From: Streptomyces phaeoluteigriseus
Lineage (GTDB): Bacteria; Actinomycetota; Actinomycetes; Streptomycetales; Streptomycetaceae
Direction of reading: 5' to 3'
DNA: 64,000 nt
Assembly: GCF_001896135.2 (NCBI RefSeq)
Contig: NZ_MPOH02000015.1
Coordinates: 1-64,000 of the forward strand
Of the stretch, positions 35,398-42,511 are shown piece after piece; position 1 is the stretch's first letter; each line of letters opens with the position of its first letter. The notes beneath the pieces are model-generated. The model searched no databases. It saw only the letters and a program-made list of their open reading frames with translations, and was not told the DNA's origin. The translations under genes were made by a program, and so were the position numbers.

Positions 35398-36198
35398 TCA
35401 GGGAGTGGCGGTCAGGCGGGCCACGAGGTGCAGGCGGTCCCCGTCGGCCGTGGTGTTGGGCGATTGGCCCTCCCGCCACGGGGGTCGGGTGCGCGGGCCG
35501 GGGCCGTCGTGGAGTTCGAGGACCTCGAAACCGTGTGCGGCGAGGAAGTGCCGCAGCTCCTGTGGGAACAACAGCCGCCAGGCGGAGTGCTGTTCGACCG
35601 GGGGCGTGCCGTCATCGGCGGTCCATACGCGGATACGGCGCAGCAGCTGGGCGTCGCGGTCGACAAACAGGTTGGTCTTGGAACGGTAGTTGACGTCCCG
35701 CCAGGTGAAGAAGTCGACCTTCGGGGTGTCCAGGAGGTCCGTACGGCCCAGGAAGTAGGCCCCGTTGCGCATCTCCGCGACCAGCAGCCCGCCGGGCGTG
35801 AGGGCCTGGCGGCAGGAGGCGAGGAAGCCGTCGAGCTGGTCGTTGGTGTGGCAGTACAGCAGGGAGCTGTCCAGGCAGACCACCGCGTCGAAGGCGGCCC
35901 GGCCCAGGTCGAAGCCGTGCAGGTCGGCTCGCAGGTAGGTCGGCCCGCGGTGGTGGGCGCGGGCGTGACCGAGCATCGCCTCGGAGAGGTCGGCGCCGGT
36001 CACCGTACGGCCCGCCCCGTGCAGGTGGGCGGCGTCGCGGCCGGTGCCGCAGCCCATGTCGAGGACGCGCGGACCGGCGTCGTGGTGGCGCAGGCGGCTC
36101 TCGGCCCAGCGTCCGGCGAGCCGGCCGGGGTCGGGGAAACGGGCCTCGTAGAGGGCGGGGTTGTCGGTGAGGAGGTTTCCGCCGGTGTGGACGGTCAC
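35398..36198 (-). CDS. Class I SAM-dependent methyltransferase
   Basis: A 266-residue methyltransferase. The SAM-binding motif I is VLDMGCGTGRDAAHLHGAG (about residues 45-63), with motif II GADLSEAMLGHARAH and FDAVVCLDSSLLYCHTNDQLDGFLASCRQALTPGGLLVAEM. The family is the small-molecule/ubiE-like group. Its GTG start (36198) overlaps the MFS gene stop. In this operon it probably methylates the small molecule made by the upstream enzymes; methylation of amine or carboxylate groups would change metal binding. Confidence 0.9.
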   Translation of the reverse strand: MTVHTGGNLLTDNPALYEARFPDPGRLAGRWAESRLRHHDAGPRVLDMGCGTGRDAAHLHGAGRTVTGADLSEAMLGHARAHHRGPTYLRADLHGFDLGRAAFDAVVCLDSSLLYCHTNDQLDGFLASCRQALTPGGLLVAEMRNGAYFLGRTDLLDTPKVDFFTWRDVNYRSKTNLFVDRDAQLLRRIRVWTADDGTPPVEQHSAWRLLFPQELRHFLAAHGFEVLELHDGPGPRTRPPWREGQSPNTTADGDRLHLVARLTATP

Positions 36199-37574
36199 GC
36201 GTTGCTCCTCTCGTCGGCCGGAGCGGCTGAAGTGACCGGAGCGGCCGGGGCGGCTGAAGTGACCGGAGCGGCCGAAGCGGCCGAAGCGGCTGGAGCGGTC
36301 GAGGCAGTCGCAGGCGCCGGGTCATCCGGGCCGGTCACTCCGGCCCGGTCGGGCACCGGACCTCCGGGCAGCGCCCCGCGCCGCTGCAGCCACGCCATCC
36401 CGGCCGCCGATGCGGTCCCGAACACGGCGCAGCACACCCACGGCAGCCACTCGGCGCCGATCCGGTCGCCCGTGTCCATCGCCCATCCGACGACCGTGTT
36501 GCCGATGGCGGCGGCGACGCCCGAGACGACGTAGAAGATCCCGAAGTAGGTGCCGGTCAGCTCGGGGCGGCCGAAGCCGGGGATCAGTTCCATGACGAAC
36601 GGCGAGGCGATCATGATGCCGATATGGAGCAGCAGGGCGCCGAGCAGCACGGGCACGGCGACCGGCCATCCCTCGGACGACGATCCGGCGACCGCCGCCG
36701 GGGGCAGGAACGCAAGGCCCATCAGGGTGAGCCCGGCCGCGATCCACCGGGCCCGGTGGCCCCGGGACTTGAGGGCGCGGGTGACGCGCAGCTGGAGCGC
36801 CAGGTTGGCGAGGGTGCCGACGAGGAGGACGAGACCTGCCGCGCCGTCCCAGCCGGTGGCCTGCCGGGCGCCGTCGGGCAGCAGCAGGTAGAGCTGGTTC
36901 TCCAGGGTGAACATGCCGACCATGGCGAGGGCGAAGCCGAGGAAGGCCCGGTTGCCGGCCACCTCGCGCCAGTCCGCGAGCACGCTGCCCTCGCTGGGCG
37001 GCACCTTCCGCGCGGGCAGCACGAGCGCCTGCGCCACGGTGAGGACGGCGAAAATGCCGGCGGCGGTCAGCGCGGAGGCACGGAAGTCGACGAGGAGGAG
37101 GGCGCTGCCGAGCAGCGGGCCGATCAGGGCGCCGGTGGTGGCGAACACGTTGAACAGGGCGAACGCCTCCGCCTTGCGCTCCCCCGCCTCCTGGGAGAGG
37201 TACGTGCGCACGGCCGGGTTGAACAGGGCGCCCGCCAGTCCGCTCAGCACCGACGCGGCGAGCAGCACGGGCAGCCCGTCGCCCAGCGCGAACAGCGCGA
37301 ACCCGACCGTCCGCAGGGCGCACCCGGCGATGATCACGCCCCGCGCGCCGAGCCGGTCGGCCGCGGAGCCGCCGATGAGGAACAGGCCCTGCTGGCTGAG
37401 GTTGCGCACGCCGAGGACGATGCCGACGACGGCCGCCGACATGCCCAGGTTCTCGCCGAGGTGGACGGCGAGGTAGGGGATGAGGAGGTAGAAGCCGGTG
37501 TTGACGCCGAGCTGGTTGACCAGCAGGAGGCGGACGGCGACCGGGAAGCCGCGGATCTCACGCCAGGTCCGCAC
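36195..37574 (-). CDS. MFS transporter, putative metallophore exporter
   Basis: A 459-residue twelve-helix major facilitator (MdtH/YfcJ-like), GTG start 37574 overlapping the epimerase gene by 17 bp. The first cytoplasmic loop (GGSAADRLGARGVIIAG) carries the usual Asp-Arg motif. The last 50 residues are a low-complexity Ala/Pro/Thr/Ser tail with two copies of AAPVTSAAPA, from a DNA tandem repeat near 36215-36300. In opine metallophore loci the product is exported by one MFS protein of this kind (CntE), which fits the position here. Drug efflux is the alternative. Confidence 0.88.
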   Translation of the reverse strand: MRTWREIRGFPVAVRLLLVNQLGVNTGFYLLIPYLAVHLGENLGMSAAVVGIVLGVRNLSQQGLFLIGGSAADRLGARGVIIAGCALRTVGFALFALGDGLPVLLAASVLSGLAGALFNPAVRTYLSQEAGERKAEAFALFNVFATTGALIGPLLGSALLLVDFRASALTAAGIFAVLTVAQALVLPARKVPPSEGSVLADWREVAGNRAFLGFALAMVGMFTLENQLYLLLPDGARQATGWDGAAGLVLLVGTLANLALQLRVTRALKSRGHRARWIAAGLTLMGLAFLPPAAVAGSSSEGWPVAVPVLLGALLLHIGIMIASPFVMELIPGFGRPELTGTYFGIFYVVSGVAAAIGNTVVGWAMDTGDRIGAEWLPWVCCAVFGTASAAGMAWLQRRGALPGGPVPDRAGVTGPDDPAPATASTAPAASAASAAPVTSAAPAAPVTSAAPADERSNA

Positions 37575-38589
37575 GCGTCACCCCCAGGCCCGGCCGGTCG
37601 CTCGCGCGGACGAAGCCGTCGGCGCCGCCGATGCCGCTCCACGGGTCGTCGGCGAGGAGCAGGTGTCCGTCCAGGTCGGTCCAGCGGGCGCGGTCGGCGA
37701 GGTGGACGGCGGGCGCGAGGCCCAGGCTGCTGGCGGTGAGGCAGCCCAGCATCAACGCGGTGCCGCTGCCCTCGATCGCCGCGGCGATGCGCAGGGCCGC
37801 GTGGACGCCGCCGCACTTGGCGAGCTTGACGTTGACACCGTGCACGCGTCCGGCGAGACGGCGGGCGTCCTCCAGGCCGACGGCGTCCTCGTCGGCGATG
37901 ACGGGCAGCGGTGACCGCTCGGCGAGGGCGGCCAGCGTCTCCGGGTCGCCGGGGGCGAGGGGCTGTTCGACGGCCTCGACGCCGAGTTCCGCGTAGCGGG
38001 GCAGGAGCTTGTCGGCCTCGCGGAGCGTCCAGGCCCCGTTGGGGTCGAGAAGGAGCCGTACACGGGGGGCCGCGTCGCGCACGACGCGGACGCGTTCCAC
38101 GTCGTCCTCGGGGTCGGGGCTGCCCGCCTTCACCTTCAGGACCTGGAAGCCGCTCGCGGCGAGCCGGCGGGCCTCCCCCGCCGCATGGGTGAGCGAGGTG
38201 ATGCCGAGGGTGCGGGCGGTGGCGGCCACGGGCGGCGCGGGCGCGCCGAGGAGCCGGTGGACGGGAGCGTGCGCGCGCTTGCCCACGAGGTCGAGCAGCG
38301 CGGCCTCGACGGCGGCGGTCACGGCCGGCGGCGAAGCGGGGGCGTCGTGGCGCAGGGCCTCCAGGGCGCTCTCCGGGTCGGCGAACCGGCCCAGGTCGAC
38401 GTCGGCGAGGAGGCGTTGCAGCGTGTCGGTGTCGAGGCCGTAGTACACGCTGGTGACGGCCTCGCCGTGGCCGCGCAGTCCGTCGTGCTCGACGGTCAGC
38501 CACAGGGCGTCGCGGGCGGCCATGGTGGAGCGGGAGATCCGCAGCGGCTCGGCGAGGACGAGGCGTACGGTGCGCAGGCTGGTCCTCAC
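37558..38589 (-). CDS. Dipeptide epimerase-like enolase superfamily enzyme
   Basis: A 343-residue enolase-superfamily enzyme of the muconate-lactonising/Ala-Glu epimerase subgroup. The KxK motif (LKVKAG, Lys152/Lys154), three metal carboxylates (Asp182 in LLDPNGAW, Glu208 in VEQP, Asp233 in IADED) and the second lysine region VNVKLAKCGG (Lys255/Lys258) form a complete active site. Family members epimerise the alpha carbon of a dipeptide residue. Its GTG start overlaps the PLP enzyme stop by four bases. Here it may convert an L,L-dipeptide or related ligase product to a D-containing form before methylation and export. Confidence 0.9.
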   Translation of the reverse strand: MRTSLRTVRLVLAEPLRISRSTMAARDALWLTVEHDGLRGHGEAVTSVYYGLDTDTLQRLLADVDLGRFADPESALEALRHDAPASPPAVTAAVEAALLDLVGKRAHAPVHRLLGAPAPPVAATARTLGITSLTHAAGEARRLAASGFQVLKVKAGSPDPEDDVERVRVVRDAAPRVRLLLDPNGAWTLREADKLLPRYAELGVEAVEQPLAPGDPETLAALAERSPLPVIADEDAVGLEDARRLAGRVHGVNVKLAKCGGVHAALRIAAAIEGSGTALMLGCLTASSLGLAPAVHLADRARWTDLDGHLLLADDPWSGIGGADGFVRASDRPGLGVTRADLA

Positions 38590-39674
38590 CGGTTGCCCTC
38601 CCCGCCGTGGAGGGCACCGAGCGGGTCGGTGACCCGGGTGCAGCGCGCCCAGCCGGTCGCCTCGACGGTGTGCGGGTGCGGTATCTCCACGGGCCGGGTG
38701 GCCGCGGTGGCGGGGTCGACGCCGTGCGCGGCGGTGAAGTCGTCGTCGTAGACGGTGCCGAGGTAGCGGTGCGGGCCGTCCGGGAAGACGGTCGCGACGA
38801 CCGCGCCGGGGTGCACACGGGCCGCCCAGGCGGAGACGCGGGCGACCGCGCCGGTGCTCCAGCCGCCGGTGACGAAGCTGCCGCGGGCGAGTCTGCGGCA
38901 GCTGTCGACGGCCTCTGCGGGGCCGATCCAGTGGACCTCGTCGAAGGCGTCGTAGGCGACGTTGCGCGGGTGGATGCTGCTGCCTAGGCCGCGCATCAGA
39001 CGGGGGCGGGCGGGCTGGCCGAAGATGGTGGAGCCGGTGGCGTCGACGCCGATCAGCCGCAGCGCGGGCCAGTGGCGGCGCAGCGGTCCGACGACGCCCG
39101 CGCTGTGTCCGCCGGTGCCGACGCTGCACACCAGGATGTCCAGGTGGTCGAGCTGGGTGGCGAGTTCGGCGGCGAGGGAGGCGTAACCGGCGGTGTTGTC
39201 GGGGTTGTTGTACTGGTCGGGCCAGTAGGCGCCGGGGAGTTCGGCGAGGAGTTCACGGAGCCGGGCGAGGCGGGCGGCCTGCCAGCCGCCCTGGAGGGCG
39301 GGGCGGTCGGCGATCTCCAGGCGCACGCCGTGGGCACGCAGCAACTGCCGCATCGACTGCTCCAGTTCACGGTCGCCGACCAGCACGACCGGATGGCCGA
39401 GGGCCTGCCCGGCGAAGGCCAGGCCGATGCCGAGGGTGCCGGAGGTGGACTCCACCACCGGGGCGCCGGGCCGCAGTTCGCCACGTTCACGGGCGCCGAG
39501 CAGCATGGACACCGCGGCCCGCGCCTTCATCCCGCCGGCCGAGAGCGCCTCGAGCTTGGCCCAGAACCCGGGGTGGGCGCCGGGCAGGTCGGCGGTGACA
39601 CGCACCACTGGCGTACGGCCGAGCAGCGCGAGCAGTTCGCGGCGCGCGTCGGGGAGGACGGCGGTCGTGGTCAT
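38586..39674 (-). CDS. Cysteine-synthase-like PLP enzyme
   Basis: A 362-residue fold-type II PLP enzyme of the cysteine synthase/cystathionine beta-synthase group. The Schiff-base lysine is Lys50 in SAGGMKARAA, the phosphate-binding loop is GTGGHSAGV (about 200-208), and the substrate-binding loop is STSGTLGIGLA where cysteine synthases have TSGNTG. The Asn-to-Thr/Thr-to-Leu change argues against cysteine synthesis. Related enzymes (SbnA type) make 2,3-diaminopropionate-type building blocks by beta-replacement, a reasonable idea for a metallophore locus. The start overlaps the DUF364 gene stop (ATGA at 39674). Confidence 0.88.
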   Translation of the reverse strand: MTTTAVLPDARRELLALLGRTPVVRVTADLPGAHPGFWAKLEALSAGGMKARAAVSMLLGARERGELRPGAPVVESTSGTLGIGLAFAGQALGHPVVLVGDRELEQSMRQLLRAHGVRLEIADRPALQGGWQAARLARLRELLAELPGAYWPDQYNNPDNTAGYASLAAELATQLDHLDILVCSVGTGGHSAGVVGPLRRHWPALRLIGVDATGSTIFGQPARPRLMRGLGSSIHPRNVAYDAFDEVHWIGPAEAVDSCRRLARGSFVTGGWSTGAVARVSAWAARVHPGAVVATVFPDGPHRYLGTVYDDDFTAAHGVDPATAATRPVEIPHPHTVEATGWARCTRVTDPLGALHGGEGNR

Positions 39675-40501
39675 CGCGCGCCTCCCGGGCAGCCGTAGCG
39701 GTGGACGGTTCCTGGTCCGCCGTCGAGCCAGAAGAAGGGGTAGGGCTCGGCGCACACGGCGCTCACCCCGTGGCCGAGGAGGCGGGGCAGGACGGCGCTG
39801 CCGGTCTGGGCGAACGCGACCAGTTGCTTGCCATGGCTCGCCGCGTGCCGGCGCAGGGGTTCGAAGGTGCCGTTGCCGAGGGTCATGCCGGAGACGAGCA
39901 GGGCGTCGCAGCGGCCGGCGGCGGCGAGCGCGTCGGTGAGGACGGGCTCGCCCCACTCGGTGGTGCCGCCCTTGAGGTCGCTCGGCAGGTAGCGCAGACC
40001 GCGGGAACGAAGCGCTTCGAGGAGGGAGTTGACGACGCCGACGACGAGGACCGTCGCCCCGGCCGGCAGGTCGAGCAGTTCGACGACGGCACGGGCGCGG
40101 ACGCGGGACTTCTCCAGGGAGGATCCGGCGGGCAGCGGGACCGGGAGGGCGCCGTGCTCGGGGGTGTGCGGGGTGATGTGCAGGAGGTAGGCGTCGAGGG
40201 CCGCGACCCGCACCGGCAGCAGGGGGTGCCGCAGGAGGTGGGCCACGTCGGCGCCGACGCAGTCGTCGAGCGCGCTGTCCGGCAGTTCTCCGGGTTCGAC
40301 GGCGCAGGAGCCGACGGCCTCGGCGAGGCGCAGGCTGAGCACCTCGTTGCGGTAACCGGTCTCGCGCCCCTCGTGGTGTACGGCCTGGCGGGTGGTGAAG
40401 GCGACGGCGATCCGCAGCGTGGCCGGGTCGGGGCCGAGGGCGCCGGCCCGGACGCGGTCGACGAGATCGTCGTAGGCGTGGAAGGTCGCGGTGGCGGTCA
40501 T
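39671..40501 (-). CDS. DUF364 protein (putative heavy-metal chelation domain)
   Basis: A 276-residue protein of the DUF364/PF04016 family, often called a putative heavy-metal chelation domain, with a DUF4213-like N-terminal half. The Rossmann-like C-terminal half includes GATVLVVGVVNSLLEALRSRGLRYLPSDLKGGTTEWGEPVL and CDALLVSGMTLGNGTFEPLRRHA. Structures in this family combine an enolase-N-terminal-like and a Rossmann-like domain around a probable active site; no reaction is firmly known. Here it sits between an ATP-grasp ligase and a PLP enzyme, overlapping both by four bases, which links it to the same pathway. Confidence 0.82.
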   Translation of the reverse strand: MTATATFHAYDDLVDRVRAGALGPDPATLRIAVAFTTRQAVHHEGRETGYRNEVLSLRLAEAVGSCAVEPGELPDSALDDCVGADVAHLLRHPLLPVRVAALDAYLLHITPHTPEHGALPVPLPAGSSLEKSRVRARAVVELLDLPAGATVLVVGVVNSLLEALRSRGLRYLPSDLKGGTTEWGEPVLTDALAAAGRCDALLVSGMTLGNGTFEPLRRHAASHGKQLVAFAQTGSAVLPRLLGHGVSAVCAEPYPFFWLDGGPGTVHRYGCPGGAR

Positions 40502-41754
40502 CGGACGACCAGTCCCGAGCGCAGCCCGCAGAGCAGGTCCTCGACGCGGGCGCGGGCGCCGGGGCCGCGGGTGTCGGCGGTCATGACGTGCCCCAGGTAT
40601 TCGTTGTTGCTGCCCGCCGCCTTCACGGCCCGCCCGGGTACGGCGAGTTCGACCTCCAGCACGCCGTCCGCGTCCCGTACGCCGCTGCCGTCGAGCGCTT
40701 CGAGGGTGCCGGCGCGCTCCGGGACGAGGAAGCCGATCGCGGCGCTGCGCACCCCGGTGTCGGTGCGCCGCAGGTCGGGCGCGCGGCCGAGGGCGACGTC
40801 CACGAAGGCGGCGGCGAGGTCGACGCCGGTGACATGGCGCACCAGTTCGGTGATGCGGTTTCCGGCCGGGCGGGGGTTGACCTCGACGACGCGCGGCCCG
40901 GCGGAGGTCAGCTTGATCTCGGTGTGCGCCACGACCCCGTCGGTCAGACCGAGGGCCTTGAGCGCGCTCAGCGCGGTCTGTTCGGCGGCCTCGGTGTCGG
41001 CGGGCGTCAGGTCGGCGGGGAACATGTGGCCGGTCTCGATGAAGGCGGGCGCCCCGCCGACGCTCTTGTCGGTCACGCCGACCACATGGACCGCGCCCGC
41101 GTGCGACACCGTCTCGACGCTCACCTCGGGCCCGTCCAGCAGTTCCTCCAGCAGGACGGCGGGCGACCGCCTCTGCCCACGGGCGTTCACCGGGAAGCCG
41201 GCCATCGCCCTTACGGCGTCGGCGAGTTGGCGTTCGTCGTCAACGCGGCGCACGTACATGCCGGCGCACAGGTCGACCGGCTTGACGACCAGCGGGTAAC
41301 CGATCTCCCGGGCGGACCGGGCGAGGTCGGCCCACTCCTCGTGCAGGGCGAAGCGGGGGCCGGGCACCGCGGCCTCGGCGAGGACGCGCCGGGTGGCGTC
41401 CTTGCGGCAGGCGTTCCCGACCGCTTCGGGGCCGGGGCCGGGCAGGCCGAGGCGGTCGGCGATCCGGGCCACGGCCGGCAGGTAGTAGTCGCAGGAGGTG
41501 AGGACGCCGTCGAAGCGCAGTGCCGCGTGCAGCCGCTCGGCCTCGGGGAGCAGGGTGTCGACGTCGTTGGTCTCCGCCGTGATCACGTTGCGGGCGCCGA
41601 GCAGCGGGTGTGCCGTCCCCTCGGGGGCCGAGCGCAGGTAGTGGTGGAGGTCGCGGGTGAGGAAGGTGAACGTGTGCCCGCCCTCCCGGATCGCCCGGGG
41701 CAACAGCCTGCTCATCGATCCGACCCAGCTCTCGACCATCAACAGATGAGCCAC
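40498..41754 (-). CDS. ATP-grasp carboxylate-amine ligase
   Basis: A 418-residue ATP-grasp enzyme and the first gene of the operon. The ATP-binding lysine Lys158 is in YPLVVKPVDLCAGMYV, the downstream grasp loop is LLEELLDGPEVSVETVS, and the metal ligands lie in HTEIKL (Glu279) and VEVNPRPAGNRI (Glu291, Asn293). The architecture is that of L-amino-acid ligases and related enzymes, which join a carboxylate to an amine through an acyl phosphate. It probably builds a dipeptide-like or amino-acid conjugate, the substrate for the downstream epimerase. Expression starts from a promoter containing a Zur-box-like element about 100 bp upstream. Confidence 0.92.
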   Translation of the reverse strand: MAHLLMVESWVGSMSRLLPRAIREGGHTFTFLTRDLHHYLRSAPEGTAHPLLGARNVITAETNDVDTLLPEAERLHAALRFDGVLTSCDYYLPAVARIADRLGLPGPGPEAVGNACRKDATRRVLAEAAVPGPRFALHEEWADLARSAREIGYPLVVKPVDLCAGMYVRRVDDERQLADAVRAMAGFPVNARGQRRSPAVLLEELLDGPEVSVETVSHAGAVHVVGVTDKSVGGAPAFIETGHMFPADLTPADTEAAEQTALSALKALGLTDGVVAHTEIKLTSAGPRVVEVNPRPAGNRITELVRHVTGVDLAAAFVDVALGRAPDLRRTDTGVRSAAIGFLVPERAGTLEALDGSGVRDADGVLEVELAVPGRAVKAAGSNNEYLGHVMTADTRGPGARARVEDLLCGLRSGLVVR

Positions 41755-41792
41755 GATTCCCCTTTTCGAGCGGCGAGTTCAGGCGCGCCAGG

Positions 41793-41835
41793 GCAGCCCG
41801 GCGAACCCTCGCCGGAGGGGAGGATGCCGGGCTGC
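41793..41835 (-). promoter_or_regulatory. Leader hairpin of the metallophore operon
   Basis: A perfect 10-bp inverted repeat (41793-41802 with 41826-41835) encloses a smaller CCCTC-GCCG-GAGGG stem (41806-41819). It lies in the predicted 5' untranslated leader, 39 bp before the ATP-grasp start. It could be a transcript-stabilising or attenuating structure. Confidence 0.55.
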
Positions 41836-41845
41836 GCGCACCCAC

Positions 41846-41874
41846 ACGCTATCGATAACCATTTTCATTTGCCA
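41846..41874 (-). promoter_or_regulatory. Promoter of the putative metallophore operon
   Basis: On the minus strand, -35 TGGCAA (41874-41869) and -10 TAGCGT (41851-41846) are separated by exactly 17 bp. The spacer is almost entirely the Zur-like box, so repressor binding and polymerase binding exclude each other. Confidence 0.6.
41853..41867 (-). promoter_or_regulatory. Zur-box-like operator
   Basis: Minus-strand TGAAAATGGTTATCG matches the Zur operator pattern TGAAAAT-N-ATTTTCA in its whole left half and partly in the right half; flanking ATGA.../...GAT extends the symmetry. It is the only AT-rich patch in a region above 70% GC. Zur (zinc-sensing Fur-family repressor) binds such boxes in actinobacteria. 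No zur gene is in the window. An iron-responsive Fur-like or DtxR regulator is a less good match. Confidence 0.6.
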
Positions 41875-41908
41875 CCCCCTTTCGCACTCCGTTCCGCAGG
41901 ACGCACGC

Positions 41909-41942
41909 CGGAGGGCCGGGACGAGGCCGTCCCGGCCCTCCG
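41909..41942. terminator. Terminator between DUF6355 gene and metallophore promoter
   Basis: A perfect 15-bp stem (41909-41923 with 41928-41942) and AGGC tetraloop, 19 bp downstream of the DUF6355 stop. It isolates the metallophore promoter from upstream read-through. Confidence 0.8.
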
Positions 41943-41961
41943 CGCCGTTCACCGCCGACGG

Positions 41962-42255
41962 TCAGCAGGTGCGGCCGGTGTAGTAGGCGCCCTGGATCTC
42001 ACCGGCCGAGCCCAGCCAGGTCTTGCCCGGCGCGACGCACCGCTCGTAGTCGGGCGCCCACGCCACCTCCACCTTGACGATCACGCGCGACCCGTCGGAG
42101 GTGCAGTGGTTGTAGTAGGCGTCGGACCCGGTCTCGTAGAAGCCGCAGGGGTCGGCGGCCGCGGGGCTCGCGGTGACGGCGGTCACCGCACCCAGGGACG
42201 CGAGAACGAGAGCGGCGGAAGCGAGGGTGCTAAGCACCGTACGAGGAACACGCAC
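41962..42255 (-). CDS. DUF6355-family small secreted protein
   Basis: A 97-residue exported protein: signal peptide (about 1-35, ending in ASPAAAD), then a mature part of about 60 residues with four cysteines (DPCGFYETGSDAYYNHCTSDG, VAPDYERCVAPG, YYTGRTC), likely two disulphides. This pattern matches DUF6355, described as a natural-product-biosynthesis-associated family. It is flanked by its own terminator and a divergent promoter region. Function unknown. Confidence 0.75.
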   Translation of the reverse strand: MRVPRTVLSTLASAALVLASLGAVTAVTASPAAADPCGFYETGSDAYYNHCTSDGSRVIVKVEVAWAPDYERCVAPGKTWLGSAGEIQGAYYTGRTC

Positions 42256-42344
42256 AGCGGAACTCCTTGAGGAAGGGTCGTGGAAAGGCCTGCGCCAGCA
42301 TCACGGTGCGCTCCCCCGCCGGATCGGACGTCGCGTCCGTTTCA

Positions 42345-42369
42345 CCCAGCGAATCGATTCATCGCTGGG
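42345..42369. promoter_or_regulatory. Palindrome in the divergent promoter region
   Basis: CCCAGCGA (42345-42352) and TCGCTGGG (42362-42369) form an 8-bp inverted repeat around the internal palindrome GAATCGATTC (42351-42360). It lies between the divergent starts at 42255 and 42512 and is a plausible operator. Confidence 0.45.
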
Positions 42370-42437
42370 CCGAAGGGGTGGTCCCGCCGCACATCGGGCA
42401 TGATCGGGCGAACGGGGGGATCAGTGCCCGCCTCCTC

Positions 42438-42466
42438 TGTCAGCCGCGCATCGGCGCCCGTAGACT
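42438..42466 (+). promoter_or_regulatory. Probable promoter of the 42512 gene
   Basis: TGTCAG (42438-42443) and TAGACT (42461-42466) with a 17-bp spacer, 45 bp before the ATG. The -10 is a good streptomycete match; the -35 is weak. Confidence 0.4.
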
Positions 42467-42511
42467 GACAAGTCACCGAAGTTCGGGCGCTGTTGATGGG
42501 GGAGGACAGCC

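Noticed and set aside
33991..36534. 847-residue plus-strand frame over binding protein and methyltransferase genes
   Set aside because: Composition is that of an antisense shadow and it crosses several real genes.
41853..41867. DtxR/IdeR iron box instead of a Zur box
   Set aside because: The 19-bp iron-box pattern (TTAGGTTAGGCTAACCTAA type) is not present; TGAAAAT with a TTATC right half fits Zur better.
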